64,000 bases of DNA, from contig CM043945.1 in the NCBI GenBank assembly GCA_014529385.2, forward strand, positions 146,718,241 to 146,782,240. The letters run 5' to 3'. This document shows positions 35,773 to 46,316 of this stretch, piece by piece (the stretch's first letter is position 1; each line of letters begins with the position of its first letter). The notes beneath the pieces are model-generated. The model did no database searches and was not told the DNA's origin. It saw nothing but the letters and a program-made list of their open reading frames with translations. The position numbers were made by a program, and so were the translations under genes. This DNA comes from Adiantum capillus-veneris. Taxonomy: Eukaryota; Streptophyta; Polypodiopsida; Polypodiales; Pteridaceae.

Positions 35773-37360
35773 TGTCATAAAATCTAATATCTAACCAACC
35801 CAAATGATTTTCTCATATTAAACTGATCACTTAATGTAGGAGAATAAACGGGAACAAGTGTTAAGATATAGATATGTGCTTATAGATCTATCTCAACACG
35901 GGGCCAATAGTAAAGGGGCCCAAATGGGAGATGGTCTATCAAGAGCAAGGCTAACCAATGGAGCATAAGACCTTAGGGTTAGCTTCATTTAAGACCTCCA
36001 ATAATGTGTGTAAAAGTCCTTTGACCTTAGGTAAGCTAGGAGCTTGAGGTGGGAACCCGGCCCAAGCTCGAGGTGTTTGTCCTGCTTGAGGTGCTTGATT
36101 AAGGTACTTGAGGTGCTTGACTTACTCCATGCTTGAGGTGCTTGACTTGCCGCTTGATTAAGGTGCTTGAGGTGCCTTGACATGCTTGCCTGAGATGCTT
36201 GTGGGAATACCCCCTAGTCCAAGTGCTTTGTCATGCTTGATGACTAAGGTGCTTGAGCTCCTAAAGTCAAAAGCATCCCTACAAGAGGGGGGGTGAGCCC
36301 TTTTCCTAGGGATTAGAGAGAGAACACACACTCACACTCACAAGGGAAGCCCCATCTTGAAGAGGCAGCAAGGACACATGTCAGGTCCCTACCCATGTTA
36401 CCTTCATGTGTTGCTTGAAGCCTATTGGCTAGGCTTCAAAGGGGTCCAATGATAAATTACTTGAATTATCTAATTGTTTTTGCATTTATCAAGTCCTCTC
36501 TCTCAAAGGGGAAAGGGGGACACTTGTCCCAAGGCTATCCCTGTTGCTTGTAATGGATTTTGCTTGTGATTGGCTAGGCCTGGAGGGGTCCAATGAGCTT
36601 CAAGCATGAGCTACAAGGGGGGGTGGACCCAAGCAAGCTAGGGGGGTGCTTAGGGGGTATACTCACCCACACACACTCACAAGCACTCTCATTGTGTGCT
36701 ATGCAAAGTGCAAGAGCTCCCTCTCCAAGCAAGTAGAGGTTGAGAGCCTACACCAACACTCTTGGCTATGGAGTGCAAATCCAACCAAGAGCCATGCTTA
36801 AATGCTTGATCTTGTCATCTCCTTCTTCTTCATTACTATGCTATTATGTATGCTAGCTCAAGAGTTATGATAAGTGAGGAACTAGCTCTTTCTCATATGA
36901 AATGTTTCTTCTTCCTCTTCCCTACCCTCATTCCCTGCTAGCTCTCTCCACCTTCGAAGGTGTTTGAGGTCTTGGGACTGAGGCTTGGTATAGTTAAAGC
37001 TTTCTTCAAGTTTAGGTTATGCTATGATGTTGATGCATGAAGCTTTCCATCTTCATTGCTTCACCTAGGTCACAAGGAACACAAAGAATGTATTGTAACA
37101 AGTCTCTCTTTATGGGAGAAATCATAATACAAATGCCTATTGGAGGGGGGACCGGCTCCACATAAATCCGGTCCTCAACTGTTGTCATGTTCTCTAAATT
37201 CTCTCTCTTGCAAAAGTATTGTCTATGCCAAGTTAACTAATTGCTATGATTATGTTGCTATCTTCAATTATGTCAACCCGCTATGCTCACAACATCATTT
37301 CTTGAAAGTACTCTCATTAAATTCCGCTACTCTCAAATTGAATAGGCAAATTCCATTACA
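35773..37360 (+). repeat. 5' LTR of element D
   Basis: 1588 bp, nearly identical to the 3' LTR except for a shorter run of the gaggtgcttg repeat (about 36052-36180). It ends ATTACA directly before the PBS. Confidence 0.92.
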
Positions 37361-37361
37361 T

Positions 37362-37374
37362 TGGTATCAGAGCA
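37362..37374 (+). other. Primer-binding site of element D (initiator tRNA-Met type)
   Basis: TGGTATCAGAGCA, one base after the LTR end, is the standard plant PBS complementary to the 3' end of initiator tRNA-Met. Confidence 0.9.
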
Positions 37375-37774
37375 TTTGGTTTCTCTTTTCTTGCTTAAGA
37401 AGAGAGGTCCTTAAGTAGCCTATAAATGGTTGATGTTGTTAATTATAATAGAGTAAGTGGAAGTGGGATCTAATATCGGTTTTGTTAAGCCCACTATGTG
37501 GGAGATGGTGCACACCTCAGGAGCTTTGGACTTAATAATGGAGTCTTTTTAGACTTGCCTACGACTTTACCATTATTGAGCCATAAGAAGTCCGAAAGGA
37601 GCTAGCCCTTGGCAACTCTGCTATGTTAGACCTACTCCTCTACTCTCTATAATTAACCACTTTGAGCCGTGGGTGTAGATACTTAAGAGGCGATTTTCAA
37701 AGGCTAAGAGGAGTGGCAACTAAGGTTTTGTATTGCCAAAGCATACACTAAGTATAAACATAAATTTTGTTAAC

Positions 37775-39200
37775 ATGGCTGACAATAATCAAGAGAGTAG
37801 AGTGAACATTGATAGCTTTGATTTTGCACATGAAGGTGCTAATGATGATGCTCCCATGTTTGTGAATTATCTCGTCACTAGGTTGCAACAAGCTATGGGC
37901 AACCCTGTTTTGCAAGCCGAAGTTAATCAACAACTTCGTGCTTATGGAATTTCCCTTCCTCTCCCAGAGGAGAGAGAGCTTAGGAGGCCTCTTGAAGAGA
38001 CCCCCAAAAGAAGACTCTCTCCCATTCAAGAGGAGGAATCCAAAGAGAATGAAAGCAATAACAGTCTAAGTTCTTCTGAAGATGTGGCTCCATGAAGACG
38101 ACGGTCTAGACGATCGCCTACTCCTCCCAAGAGGAAAAGAGCAACCTATAGTTCTTCTCCTCATCACTCTGAAAGGAAAGAGAGGAAACAAAGGAAGAAA
38201 AGGGCTAGGAAGAGGTCACCCTCTTCTCCTTCTTCTTCACCTTCCTCCTCTTCAGATGAAAGTTATGGCTATTCTCCTAGAGAATACAAGAGGGGAGGAC
38301 ATCGCAAATCATTTCCTGCATGGCGAAGGTCACAAAAGCTAAAGAAGTTCAACGAGGGAGGAAAGAGTATCTCTTTTCTCACCTATGATGGCACCTTTGG
38401 TGCTACCGACAAAGTGTTGGCCTTCATCCAGCAATTTGATGCGGCCTTTGGGGACGAGGGCTTCACAGAGTCCTCCAAGCTACGCCATGTAGCTATGCAC
38501 TTCCAAAAATCAGCTCGTCAATGGTGGGCTAGCCTTCGTGGCAATGGAGAAGCCCCAAAGACATGGAAAACTCTACGAGTTTCCATCATGAAGCAATTTC
38601 TTCCAAGTGATACTAAAGATAAAGTTCTTACCGAATGGCGCGGCTTGAAGCTTCTCTCTCATGAGTCTATCAACAAGTATGTAGACAAGTTTTGGGATTT
38701 ACATCTCAAAGCTACTGTCTTTCAAAAGATAGACTTTGCCGAGCAAAGACAGCAATTCTGTGCGGGATTACCTGAAGAGATGGCCGAATACATCAACTCT
38801 TAACGGCCCGGTACTATTACCGAAGTAATCCACCACACCATGGTTGCTTCACGCATCAATTTCCATCAAGGGGCTAGACGTAATGTCAAGCCCATGGAAA
38901 CAAAGATAAAAATGATGCAAAGGGGAAATCCAATGCTCAAAATAATTCCCAAGGCACTTCCAACAACAACAATAACAACAACAACAATCGGTCCAAGGAG
39001 AAGGGAGTTTACAAAGGTAAAAACAAACTGTCTCCTGAAGAGCTTGAAGCTTTTCGCAAGGACCATAAGTGTTTCAAGTGTGGGGAGCAAGGACATGGCT
39101 ATCGTTCTTGCCCCAAGAAGAATACTCGCAATGAGACTCCTAGGGATTCCACCATCGAAGCTCCAAAAGAGGATGCTCATTGCAAAGGATCATCACTTTC
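37775..39200 (+). pseudogene. Element D gag
   Basis: Start chosen at ATG 37775 (ttaacATGGCT), giving MADNNQESRVNIDSFDFAHE. An arginine/serine-rich stretch follows a TGA at about 38093. The core 38414-38803 has ARQWWASLRGNGEAPKTWKT and FCAGLPEEMAEYINS, ending in a TAA that is in frame with more gag sequence (RPGTITEVIHHTMVA). After a frame shift near 38910 the nucleocapsid has the knuckle CFKCGEQGHGYRSC with canonical spacing at about 39070-39112. The protein builds the particle; two stops and a shift disable it. Confidence 0.85.
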
Positions 39201-42200
39201 CTATGCGTGGGGAAAGGTAAGAGAGCATGATGCCTTCATCTTGTTTGACCCTGGCTCTACTCTCAACTTCATATCAATAGAGTTCGCCACCAAGTTGGGC
39301 ATTCAAGCTTTTGAGATGGGAGATATAGTAACAGCTGATGCAGCTTTCAAGGGACAACAAGCCTCCGTTACTCCCTTGATTGGGAAGTTGAGGCTTCATG
39401 TCCAAAGCTATGTCGACAACGAAGACTTCTTCATCTCTCCTCTCCAACATCAAGATGTTATCCTAGGGGCACCATGGTTTGATCGCATGGCTGCCAACAT
39501 GAAGTTCCCTGAAAGGAGAATTTACTTCACCTACAGGGGAAAGAACATGTATATAGATGCCAGTGAGCGTGGTCGCACTATTCCACTTGTAAATCCTCTT
39601 TCTTTTGATAAATCAATGAAGAGCTCAGTTTCTGCGTACATGATTTATGTCAAAGAGTCTCTAAAAGCTAATAATGTTTCATCAAATGAAAATGATAGGA
39701 ATCAAGAAGAGTTAGACTTGTCTACTTTTCTAAAAGGATTCCAAGATGTGTTCATCGATGATATCCCTATGGACCTACCTCCAAAACGAGGGGATGATGA
39801 CCATCGTATTGAGCTCCTTCAAGGAAGCTCACCGCCTAACAAACCTCCTTATCGAGTCTCACAAGCTCAACAAGAGGAGATTATGAGGCAAGTACAGGAA
39901 TTGGTAGACAAAGGGATGGTGAGGCCTAGTTCCTCTCCCTTTTGTTCTCCAGTCCTTTTAGTGCAAAAGAAAGATGGTACATACCGTATGTGTGTGGACT
40001 ATCGAGCACTAAACCATATCACTATCAAAAACAGATTTCCCGTGCCTCGGGTAGAAGATCTGTTTGATAAGCTACAAGGATCTACCTACTTCAGTAGGAT
40101 TGACCTTAAGAGTAGCTATCATCAAATAAGGATAGTGGATGAAGATATCCTAAAGACCGCGTTTCGCACAACATTTGGTCTTTATGAATATCTAGTCATG
40201 CCTTTTGGCTTGACTAATGCACCAGCTACTTTCAACCGTCTCATGGAGAAAATTTTTAGACCATATTGTAAATTCACTGGAGTGTTCTTTGATGATATCA
40301 TCATCTACTCCAAATCTTTGGAGGAACATAAGCAACATCTTCAAGTGATTTTTCAAGCCTTGAGGGAGAACAAACTTTTTCTCAACCAAAAGAAAAGTGA
40401 ATTCTTCCTTCAAGAGATTCAATATCTAGGTCATATTATCTCTCACGATGGTATTCGTATGGATCCATCAAAGTTAGAGGTAATAAAATCATGGCCTAAC
40501 CCAAGGAATCTACATGAGCTAAGAAGCTTTATTGGTATGTGTGCATACTATAGACGCTTCATAGCAAAATTCTCTCAAGTAGCAGGACCACTACACGACT
40601 TAACAAAGAAGAACGTTAAGTTTGTATGGACTGCTAAGGAGCAAAATGATTTTGAAAAACTCAAAGAGAAGATTACTTCCCAACCAGTCCTCGTGCTTCC
40701 GATTCTCTCAAAGCCATTTGAGGTCCAATGTGATGCGTGTGGTGATTGCCTTGGAGCGGTTTTGCTTCGAGAAGGGCATGCCATAGCATATGAGAGCCGA
40801 AGGCTCAATAGTGATGAACGAGTCTTGGGCATTTATGAGAAAGAGCTTTTAGCTGTTCTACATGCCCTAGACACATGGAAGAACTACCTATTGGGGACTC
40901 CATTTATCCTACGAACCGACCACCAAAGTCTCAAGTATTTCATGACGCAAACCAAGCTTTCCGACAAACAAATGAGGTGGGCAAATTTTCTTTTGCAATT
41001 TAATTTCCATATTGCTCACATAGCTGGTAAGCACAATCAAGTTTCCGATGCACTTTCACAACGACCAAAAGTTAATGCGGTGTCTATAGCTACTCACAAT
41101 GATCTATCCTCTATGATAGATGAGTATGCTACTGACCCTGACTTTAGAGACATAATGTCAGCCCTTGCTTTGGGGAAGAATGAGGAACCATTCACCTTGC
41201 AAGATGGTTATCTTCTCCACGGCCATAGGCTATGTGTTACCCATTCCCTTCGTGAGAAGGTTATGTATGAATCCCATGCTCCTCCATATGCAGGGCATAG
41301 AGGTATTCAAACTACTCTCCGAGGAGTAGAGACGTATTTCTATTGGCCTACCATGAAAGTGGACATACAAGAGTATGCTTCAAAATGTGTAGTATGCCAA
41401 AAGACCAAGTATGATAGAGGGAAGCAACCTGGACTACTCCAGCCATTGCCTATTCCAAATTCACCATGGGAGAGTATATCCATGGATTTCATCTTTGGAT
41501 TACCCAAGTCTATCCATGGGAATACAGGAATATGGACAATAGTCGACAGGTTTAGCAAGCAAGCACATTTTATTCCTGTCAAAAAGCCTATTAAGGCACA
41601 TCAAATGGCAACTCTCTTCATATCTCAGATTTTCAAGCACCATGGATTACCCACATCCATCGTGTCAGATAGAGATCCTAGAATGACCAGTAATTTCTGG
41701 AAAGGTCTCTTTGAAAATCTAGGAACAAGATTGAATTTCTCTTCGGCCTATCACCCACAAACGGATGGCCAAAGTGAGATATCCAATCTTACGATACTCG
41801 ATCTACTCAAGACTTATGTTACCGAAGTAGATCAACGCTCACAATGGGATAGAGATCCTAGAATGACCAGTAATTTTTGGAAGGTCTCTTTGAAAATCTA
41901 GGAACAAGATTGAATTTCTCTTCGGCCTATCACCCACAAACGGATGGCCAAAGTGAGATATCCAATCTTACGATACTCGATCTACTCAAGACTTATGTTA
42001 CCGAAGTAGATCAATGCTCACAATGGGAAAAGTATTTACCTCTAGTAGAGTATGCCTACAATAATATTGTACATACTTCTACGGGGAAAGCACCTTTCGA
42101 GATCATAGAGGGGAGACCTAAAAGTCCCTTGCTACTCAAAGTACATGGGAAGATCTTCGCCGCCGATGAGTATAGCCGTGACCTACAAGAATCTTTTCAA

Positions 42201-42695
42201 AAGATTAGGGAGGCTATAGCTATCTCTCAACAAAGGCAAAAAGCTGCTGCTGATAAGCACAGAAGAGCCTTAATGTTCAAAGAAAATGATTGGGTCTTAC
42301 TCAAGTTTCCTAAGGCTTGATTAAGGCAAACGACGGGAAAAAATCCTATAGGCCATCAAAAGTATTATGCTAAACTAGCAAAAAGATACTATGGTCCTTT
42401 CCAAATCTTGAAGCCCATCACTGAGACGGCTTATCAACTCAAGTTGCCCAACCATTGGCTTATACACAATGCCTTTCATGTAAGCCTACTTAAGCCCTAC
42501 AAAGGAGATCCACCAACTGAACCAATTATTGAAGATCCTCCCGAAGTTGAAGACCAAGAAGAGGTGCTACAACCCGAAGCTATCCTTCAGCATGAAGACA
42601 AGGTACTACGACATGGTAAGATAATCTGACAGTATCTTATTAAGTTCAAAAATTATCCTTTTGAACATGCTAGATGGATGCAAGGAGTAAATTAA
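39201..42695 (+). pseudogene. Element D pol: protease, RT, RNase H, integrase, chromodomain
   Basis: The protease starts at about 39240 with LFDPGSTLNFIS, where the usual D-S/T-G is DPGS. RT has KKDGTYRMCVDYRALNHI, YLVMPFGLTNAPATFNRLM and an active site FFDD. RNase H has CDACGDCLGAVLL, YEKELLAVLHALDTW and RTDHQSLKYFM. Integrase has HRGIQTTL...CVVCQKTK, SMDFIFGLP, IVSDRDPRM and GQSEISN. A 180 bp tandem duplication breaks the integrase near 41848. The tail 41877-42320 includes EKYLPLVEYAYNNIVH; after a TGA at 42318-42320 it continues with YYGPFQILKPI and, across another TGA (42627-42629), a chromodomain-like LIKFKNYPFEHARWMQG. Confidence 0.9.
41668..42026 (+). repeat. Tandem duplication inside element D integrase
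   Basis: Copy 1 is 41668-41847 (180 bp) and copy 2 is 41848-42026 (179 bp). Both begin gatagagatcctagaatgac and end cacaatgg. Copy 2 lacks one A (ttttggaaggtc against ttctggaaaggtc), which shifts the frame. The unit covers the second catalytic Asp to beyond the catalytic Glu of integrase. Confidence 0.93.
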
Positions 42696-43101
42696 GGATA
42701 GTATGAACCTTGTCAATGCTTACAATGCTACATTAGAGTAAGCAAATGTACAAATTTCTTTTAAATGACTCATGTTTTTGTCTTATAAGACTAGTCCTCT
42801 TTTTAATTGTGCACAAATTTAACTAGTATACATGCTTAGAATCATGTTTGTGATGACGGCGTCTCTCAAACACCAAGTAGAATTTGTCACTCTACTTTGG
42901 GAGAATGAAATGGACTAAAGAGCAGACATGCTTGCGGCAGCTATGTCTCCCAAGCACCAAATGGATTAGTCATCCATCTTGGAAAGATGTCGTAGGGTAA
43001 AAAAGGGATCCTTTACCCGCTAAGTACGATTGACTAATGACTAAGGCTTTATCTCTTCTACCTCATAGTCGAGGACGACTATGATTTCAAGAGAGAGGTA
43101 A
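42696..43101 (+). other. Element D 3' untranslated region and polypurine tract
   Basis: Non-coding stretch between the chromodomain stop and the 3' LTR. The purine-rich caagagagaggtaa (43088-43101) directly before the LTR is the likely polypurine tract. Confidence 0.6.
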
Positions 43102-44591
43102 TGTCATAAAATCTAATATCTAACCAACCCAAATGATTTTCTCATATTAAATTGATCACTTAATGTGGGAGAATAAACGGGAACAAGTGTTAAGATATAG
43201 ATATGTGCTTATAGATCTATCTCAACACGGGGCCAATAGTAAAGGGACCAAAATGGGAGATGGTCTATCAAAAGCAAGGCTAACAAATGGAACATAAGAC
43301 CTTAGGGTTAGCTTCATTGAAGACCTCCAATAATGTGTGTAAAAGTCCTTTGAACTTAGGTAAGCTAGGGTTGAGCTTGAGGTGGGAACCCGGCCCAAGC
43401 TCGAGGTGTTTGTCCTGCTTGAGGTGCTTGTCGTCCTTGAGGTGTTTGTCCTGCTTGAGGTGCTTGTCGTCCTTGAGGTGTTTGTCCTACTTGAGGTGCT
43501 TGTCGTCCTTGAGGTGTTTGTCCTGCTTGAGGTGCTTGATTAAGGTACTTGATGTGCTTGACTTACTCCATGCTTGAGATGCTTGACTTGCCGCTTGATT
43601 AAGGTGCTTGAGGTGCCTTGACATGCTTGCCTGAGATGCTTGTGGGAATACCCCCTAGTCCAAGTGCTTTGTCATGCTTGATGACTAAGGTGCTTGAGCT
43701 CCTAAAGTCAAAAGCATCCCTACAAGAGGGGGGGCGAGCCCTTTTCCTAGGGATTAGAGAGAGAGAACACACACTCACACTCACAAGGGAAGCCCCAGCT
43801 TGAAGAGACAGCAAGGACACATGTCAGGTCCCTACCCATGTTACCTTCATGTGTTGCTTGAAGCCTATTGGCTAGGCTTCAAAGGGGTCCAATGATAAAT
43901 TACTTGAATTATCTAATTGTTTTTGCATTTATCAAGTCCTCTCTCTCAAAGGGGAAAGGGGGACACTTGTCCCAAGGCTATCCCTGTTGCTTGTAATGGA
44001 TTTTGCTTGTGATTGGCTAGGCCTGGAGGGGTCCAATGAGCTTCAAGCATGAGCTACAAGGGGGGGTGGACCCAAGCAAGCTAGGGGGGTGCTTAGGGGG
44101 TATACTCACCCACACACACTCACAAGCACTCTCATTGTGTGCTATGCAAAGTGCAAGAGCTCCCTCTCCAAGCAAGTAGAGGTTGAGAGCCTACACCAAC
44201 ACTCTTGGCTATGGAGTGCAAATCCAACCAAGAGCCATGCTTCAATGCTTGAGCTTGTCATCTCCTTCTTGTTCATTACTATGATATTATGTATGCTAGC
44301 TCAAGAGTTATGATAAGTGAGTAACTAGCTCTTTCTCGTATGAAATGTTTCTTCTTCCTCTTCCCTACCCTCATTCCCTGCTAGCTCTCTCCACCTTCGA
44401 AGGTGTTTGAGGTCTTGGGACTGAGGCTTGGTATAGTTAAAGCTTTCTTCAAGTTTAGGTTATGCTATGATGTTGATGCATGAAGCTTTCCATCTTCGTT
44501 GCTTCACCTAGGTCACAAGGAACACAAAGAATGTATTGTAACAAGTCTCTCTTTATGGGATAAATCATAATACAAATGCCTATTGGAGGGG
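43102..44591 (+). repeat. 3' LTR of element D, first part
   Basis: Matches 35773 onward in the 5' LTR. It breaks off at 44591 inside a G run, where the CACTA transposon begins, and continues at 52242. It contains an expanded minisatellite at about 43376-43555. Confidence 0.92.
43376..43555. repeat. Minisatellite in element D 3' LTR
   Basis: A unit of about 36 bp made of gaggtgtttgtcctgctt plus gaggtgcttgtcgtcctt is repeated about three and a half times here, while the 5' LTR has a single partial unit. This accounts for most of the length difference between the two LTRs. Confidence 0.85.
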
Positions 44592-44765
44592 CACTACAAG
44601 AAGCTCTTCATATTAGCGACGCTCATACAGCGACGCTCAAAAAAAAATTTCCCGGCGTCGCTATGAGCGTCGCTATAAGCGTCGCTACGAGCGTCGCAAA
44701 TTTACAAAGAAATTTGCGACGCTCATAGCGATGCTTATAGCGACTCTCATAGCGACGCCGGCTGG
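44592..44765. repeat. Left terminal inverted repeat and subterminal array of the CACTA element
   Basis: The terminus CACTACAAGA is followed by about nine copies, in both orientations, of a unit close to tagcgacgctca, between 44618 and 44760. In En/Spm such subterminal repeats bind the element's own protein. The array can also fold into hairpins. Confidence 0.88.
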
Positions 44766-44849
44766 GGTAAAAAAATAATCGAGCGCGCCCAAAAACTCAG
44801 ATCTCAGATCTGAGTTTTTCGGCGCCCTCAAGCAAGGAGCAGGTAACGC

Positions 44850-44855
44850 TCTCCC

Positions 44856-44908
<53 letters not shown>

Positions 44909-45040
44909 CACACACACACACACACACACGAGGAGAGGAAGGAGAGCCAGGTATGATCCTTCCCTCTCCTCATTCTCATGTTCCCTTCCCCTCTTTCTCT
45001 CTCCCTCTCTCTCTCTCTCACACACACACATAGTGTTTTT

Positions 45041-45071
<31 letters not shown>

Positions 45072-45300
45072 AACAAAAACAAAAATGCACACACACATAC
45101 ATAAACAAAGAATGCACACACACATTGAGAGAGAAAAAGAGAGAGAGAGCATGCATAAACAAAAAACGCACGCATTGAGAGAGGAAAAGAGAGAGAGAAC
45201 ATGCATAAACAAAAAACGCACACATTGAGAGAGGAAAAGAGAGAGAAAGCATGCATACGATCCAAGAAAACGCACACACATTGAGAGAGAAAGAGAGAGA
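44850..45300. repeat. CT/GA microsatellites and a 50 bp minisatellite in the CACTA element
   Basis: (CT)n at about 44857-44901, (CA)n at about 44909-44929, (CT)n at about 44994-45020 and (GA)n at about 45043-45067. Then about four copies of a unit of roughly 50 bp (catgcataaacaaaaaacgc, a cattgagagag block and a gaaaagagagagag block) run from about 45098 to 45300. Ser/Leu-rich open frames here on the minus strand are products of the repeats. Confidence 0.85.
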
Positions 45301-45643
45301 AACTAATTTAACGTCGTAGGAAACTAATTAAAATTAAAAGACCTAAAGATCTAGCCGACGAGGAGTTGAACTCAAGACCTATTATTCAAGAGGGAAATGG
45401 CATAATCAATCTATCATACTTGGCATGGGTGATAGAAAGGTTATACCATTTATCTCTTTTTATTGGCACAGACATCCACACACGCGCACACACACAAGAA
45501 GAAGAGAGTTATTTATAACGTCGTAGGAAACTATCTTAAAAGACGTTAAAGATTAGGTTATATGTAGACTTACATTAAATTATATTTACGTTTATTTAAG
45601 CTAGATTTAGATTTATGTTATATTAGATTAGATTTAGGTCTCC

Positions 45644-45818
45644 ATAGACTGCGATGCCTGCATGAAGCGGGTGAAGAAAACCCTCAATGGAATATAGGGT
45701 ATTGCTGCCTTCACTCATGGTGGGCTCCGTCGATCCAAAAGTACTGGTGAAATGTCTTCAGAAGATAGGGAAGAAGGTGGATCTTCAGGGCGGCAAGAGT
45801 CACTACATCCCCGACACA
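45644..45818 (+). pseudogene. Captured fragment of a heavy-metal-associated (HMA) domain gene
   Basis: The plus strand reads IDCDACMKRVKKTLNGI, then TAG (45695-45697), then GIAAFT. From 45717, in another frame, it reads MVGSVDPKVLVKCLQKIGKK followed by VDLQGGKS. This matches the pattern of plant HMA metal-binding domains of the isoprenylated HIPP type: a CxxC metal site, the KVKKxLxGIxGI helix, then GxVDPxxLxxxLxKxGKKxxL. The middle strands are shortened, one stop and one frame change are present, and AT-rich element sequence surrounds it. It is best read as a host exon piece picked up by the transposon. Confidence 0.7.
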
Positions 45819-46316
45819 ATGACCATCTAGACAACCTCTAGTCATTAGACTTACGTTAAATTAGATTTAGCTTTATTTTTAGTTAGATTTACGTTTATTT
45901 AGATTTACGCTTATTTACGTTAGATCGAGTCCACGCAAGAATTACTTACGGTTTAGCGTTTAGAGTTAGACGAACAGTGAAAAGATCTACTGTGAAAAGA
46001 TGTTAAGATGAAGTGAAGTGCTACAGCTAGAGAAGAGGCAAAGGGGTTTTGTCCACTACATGCAGTATCATGTAGACGTGGGTGTGTAGATTTCTTGTAC
46101 CCACAAATATAGGTATTGACCAATAAAGACGAGATTATAACCCGGTGGTTCTGATCTCCGTGCACCTCTAGACCGAGGTGTGCGGGGATTGGACATGACT
46201 AGAGAATGTGAGGTAAAGAGAGAGAGAGAGGGAGAGAGAGAGAGAGAGAGATAAGACGAAGAATGCCAATAGAATATTAAATTTGTTGTCCAGGTTATAA
46301 GGTTTTTATCCTCATT

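Noticed and set aside
37140-37418. Open frame beginning MEGGPAPHKSGP, repeated at 52239-52496
   Set aside because: It lies in the LTR of element D and appears twice only because the LTR is duplicated.
44797-45281. Ser/Leu/Cys-rich open frames on the minus strand of the CACTA element
   Set aside because: They are translations of CT/GA and CA repeats, with all frames open at once.
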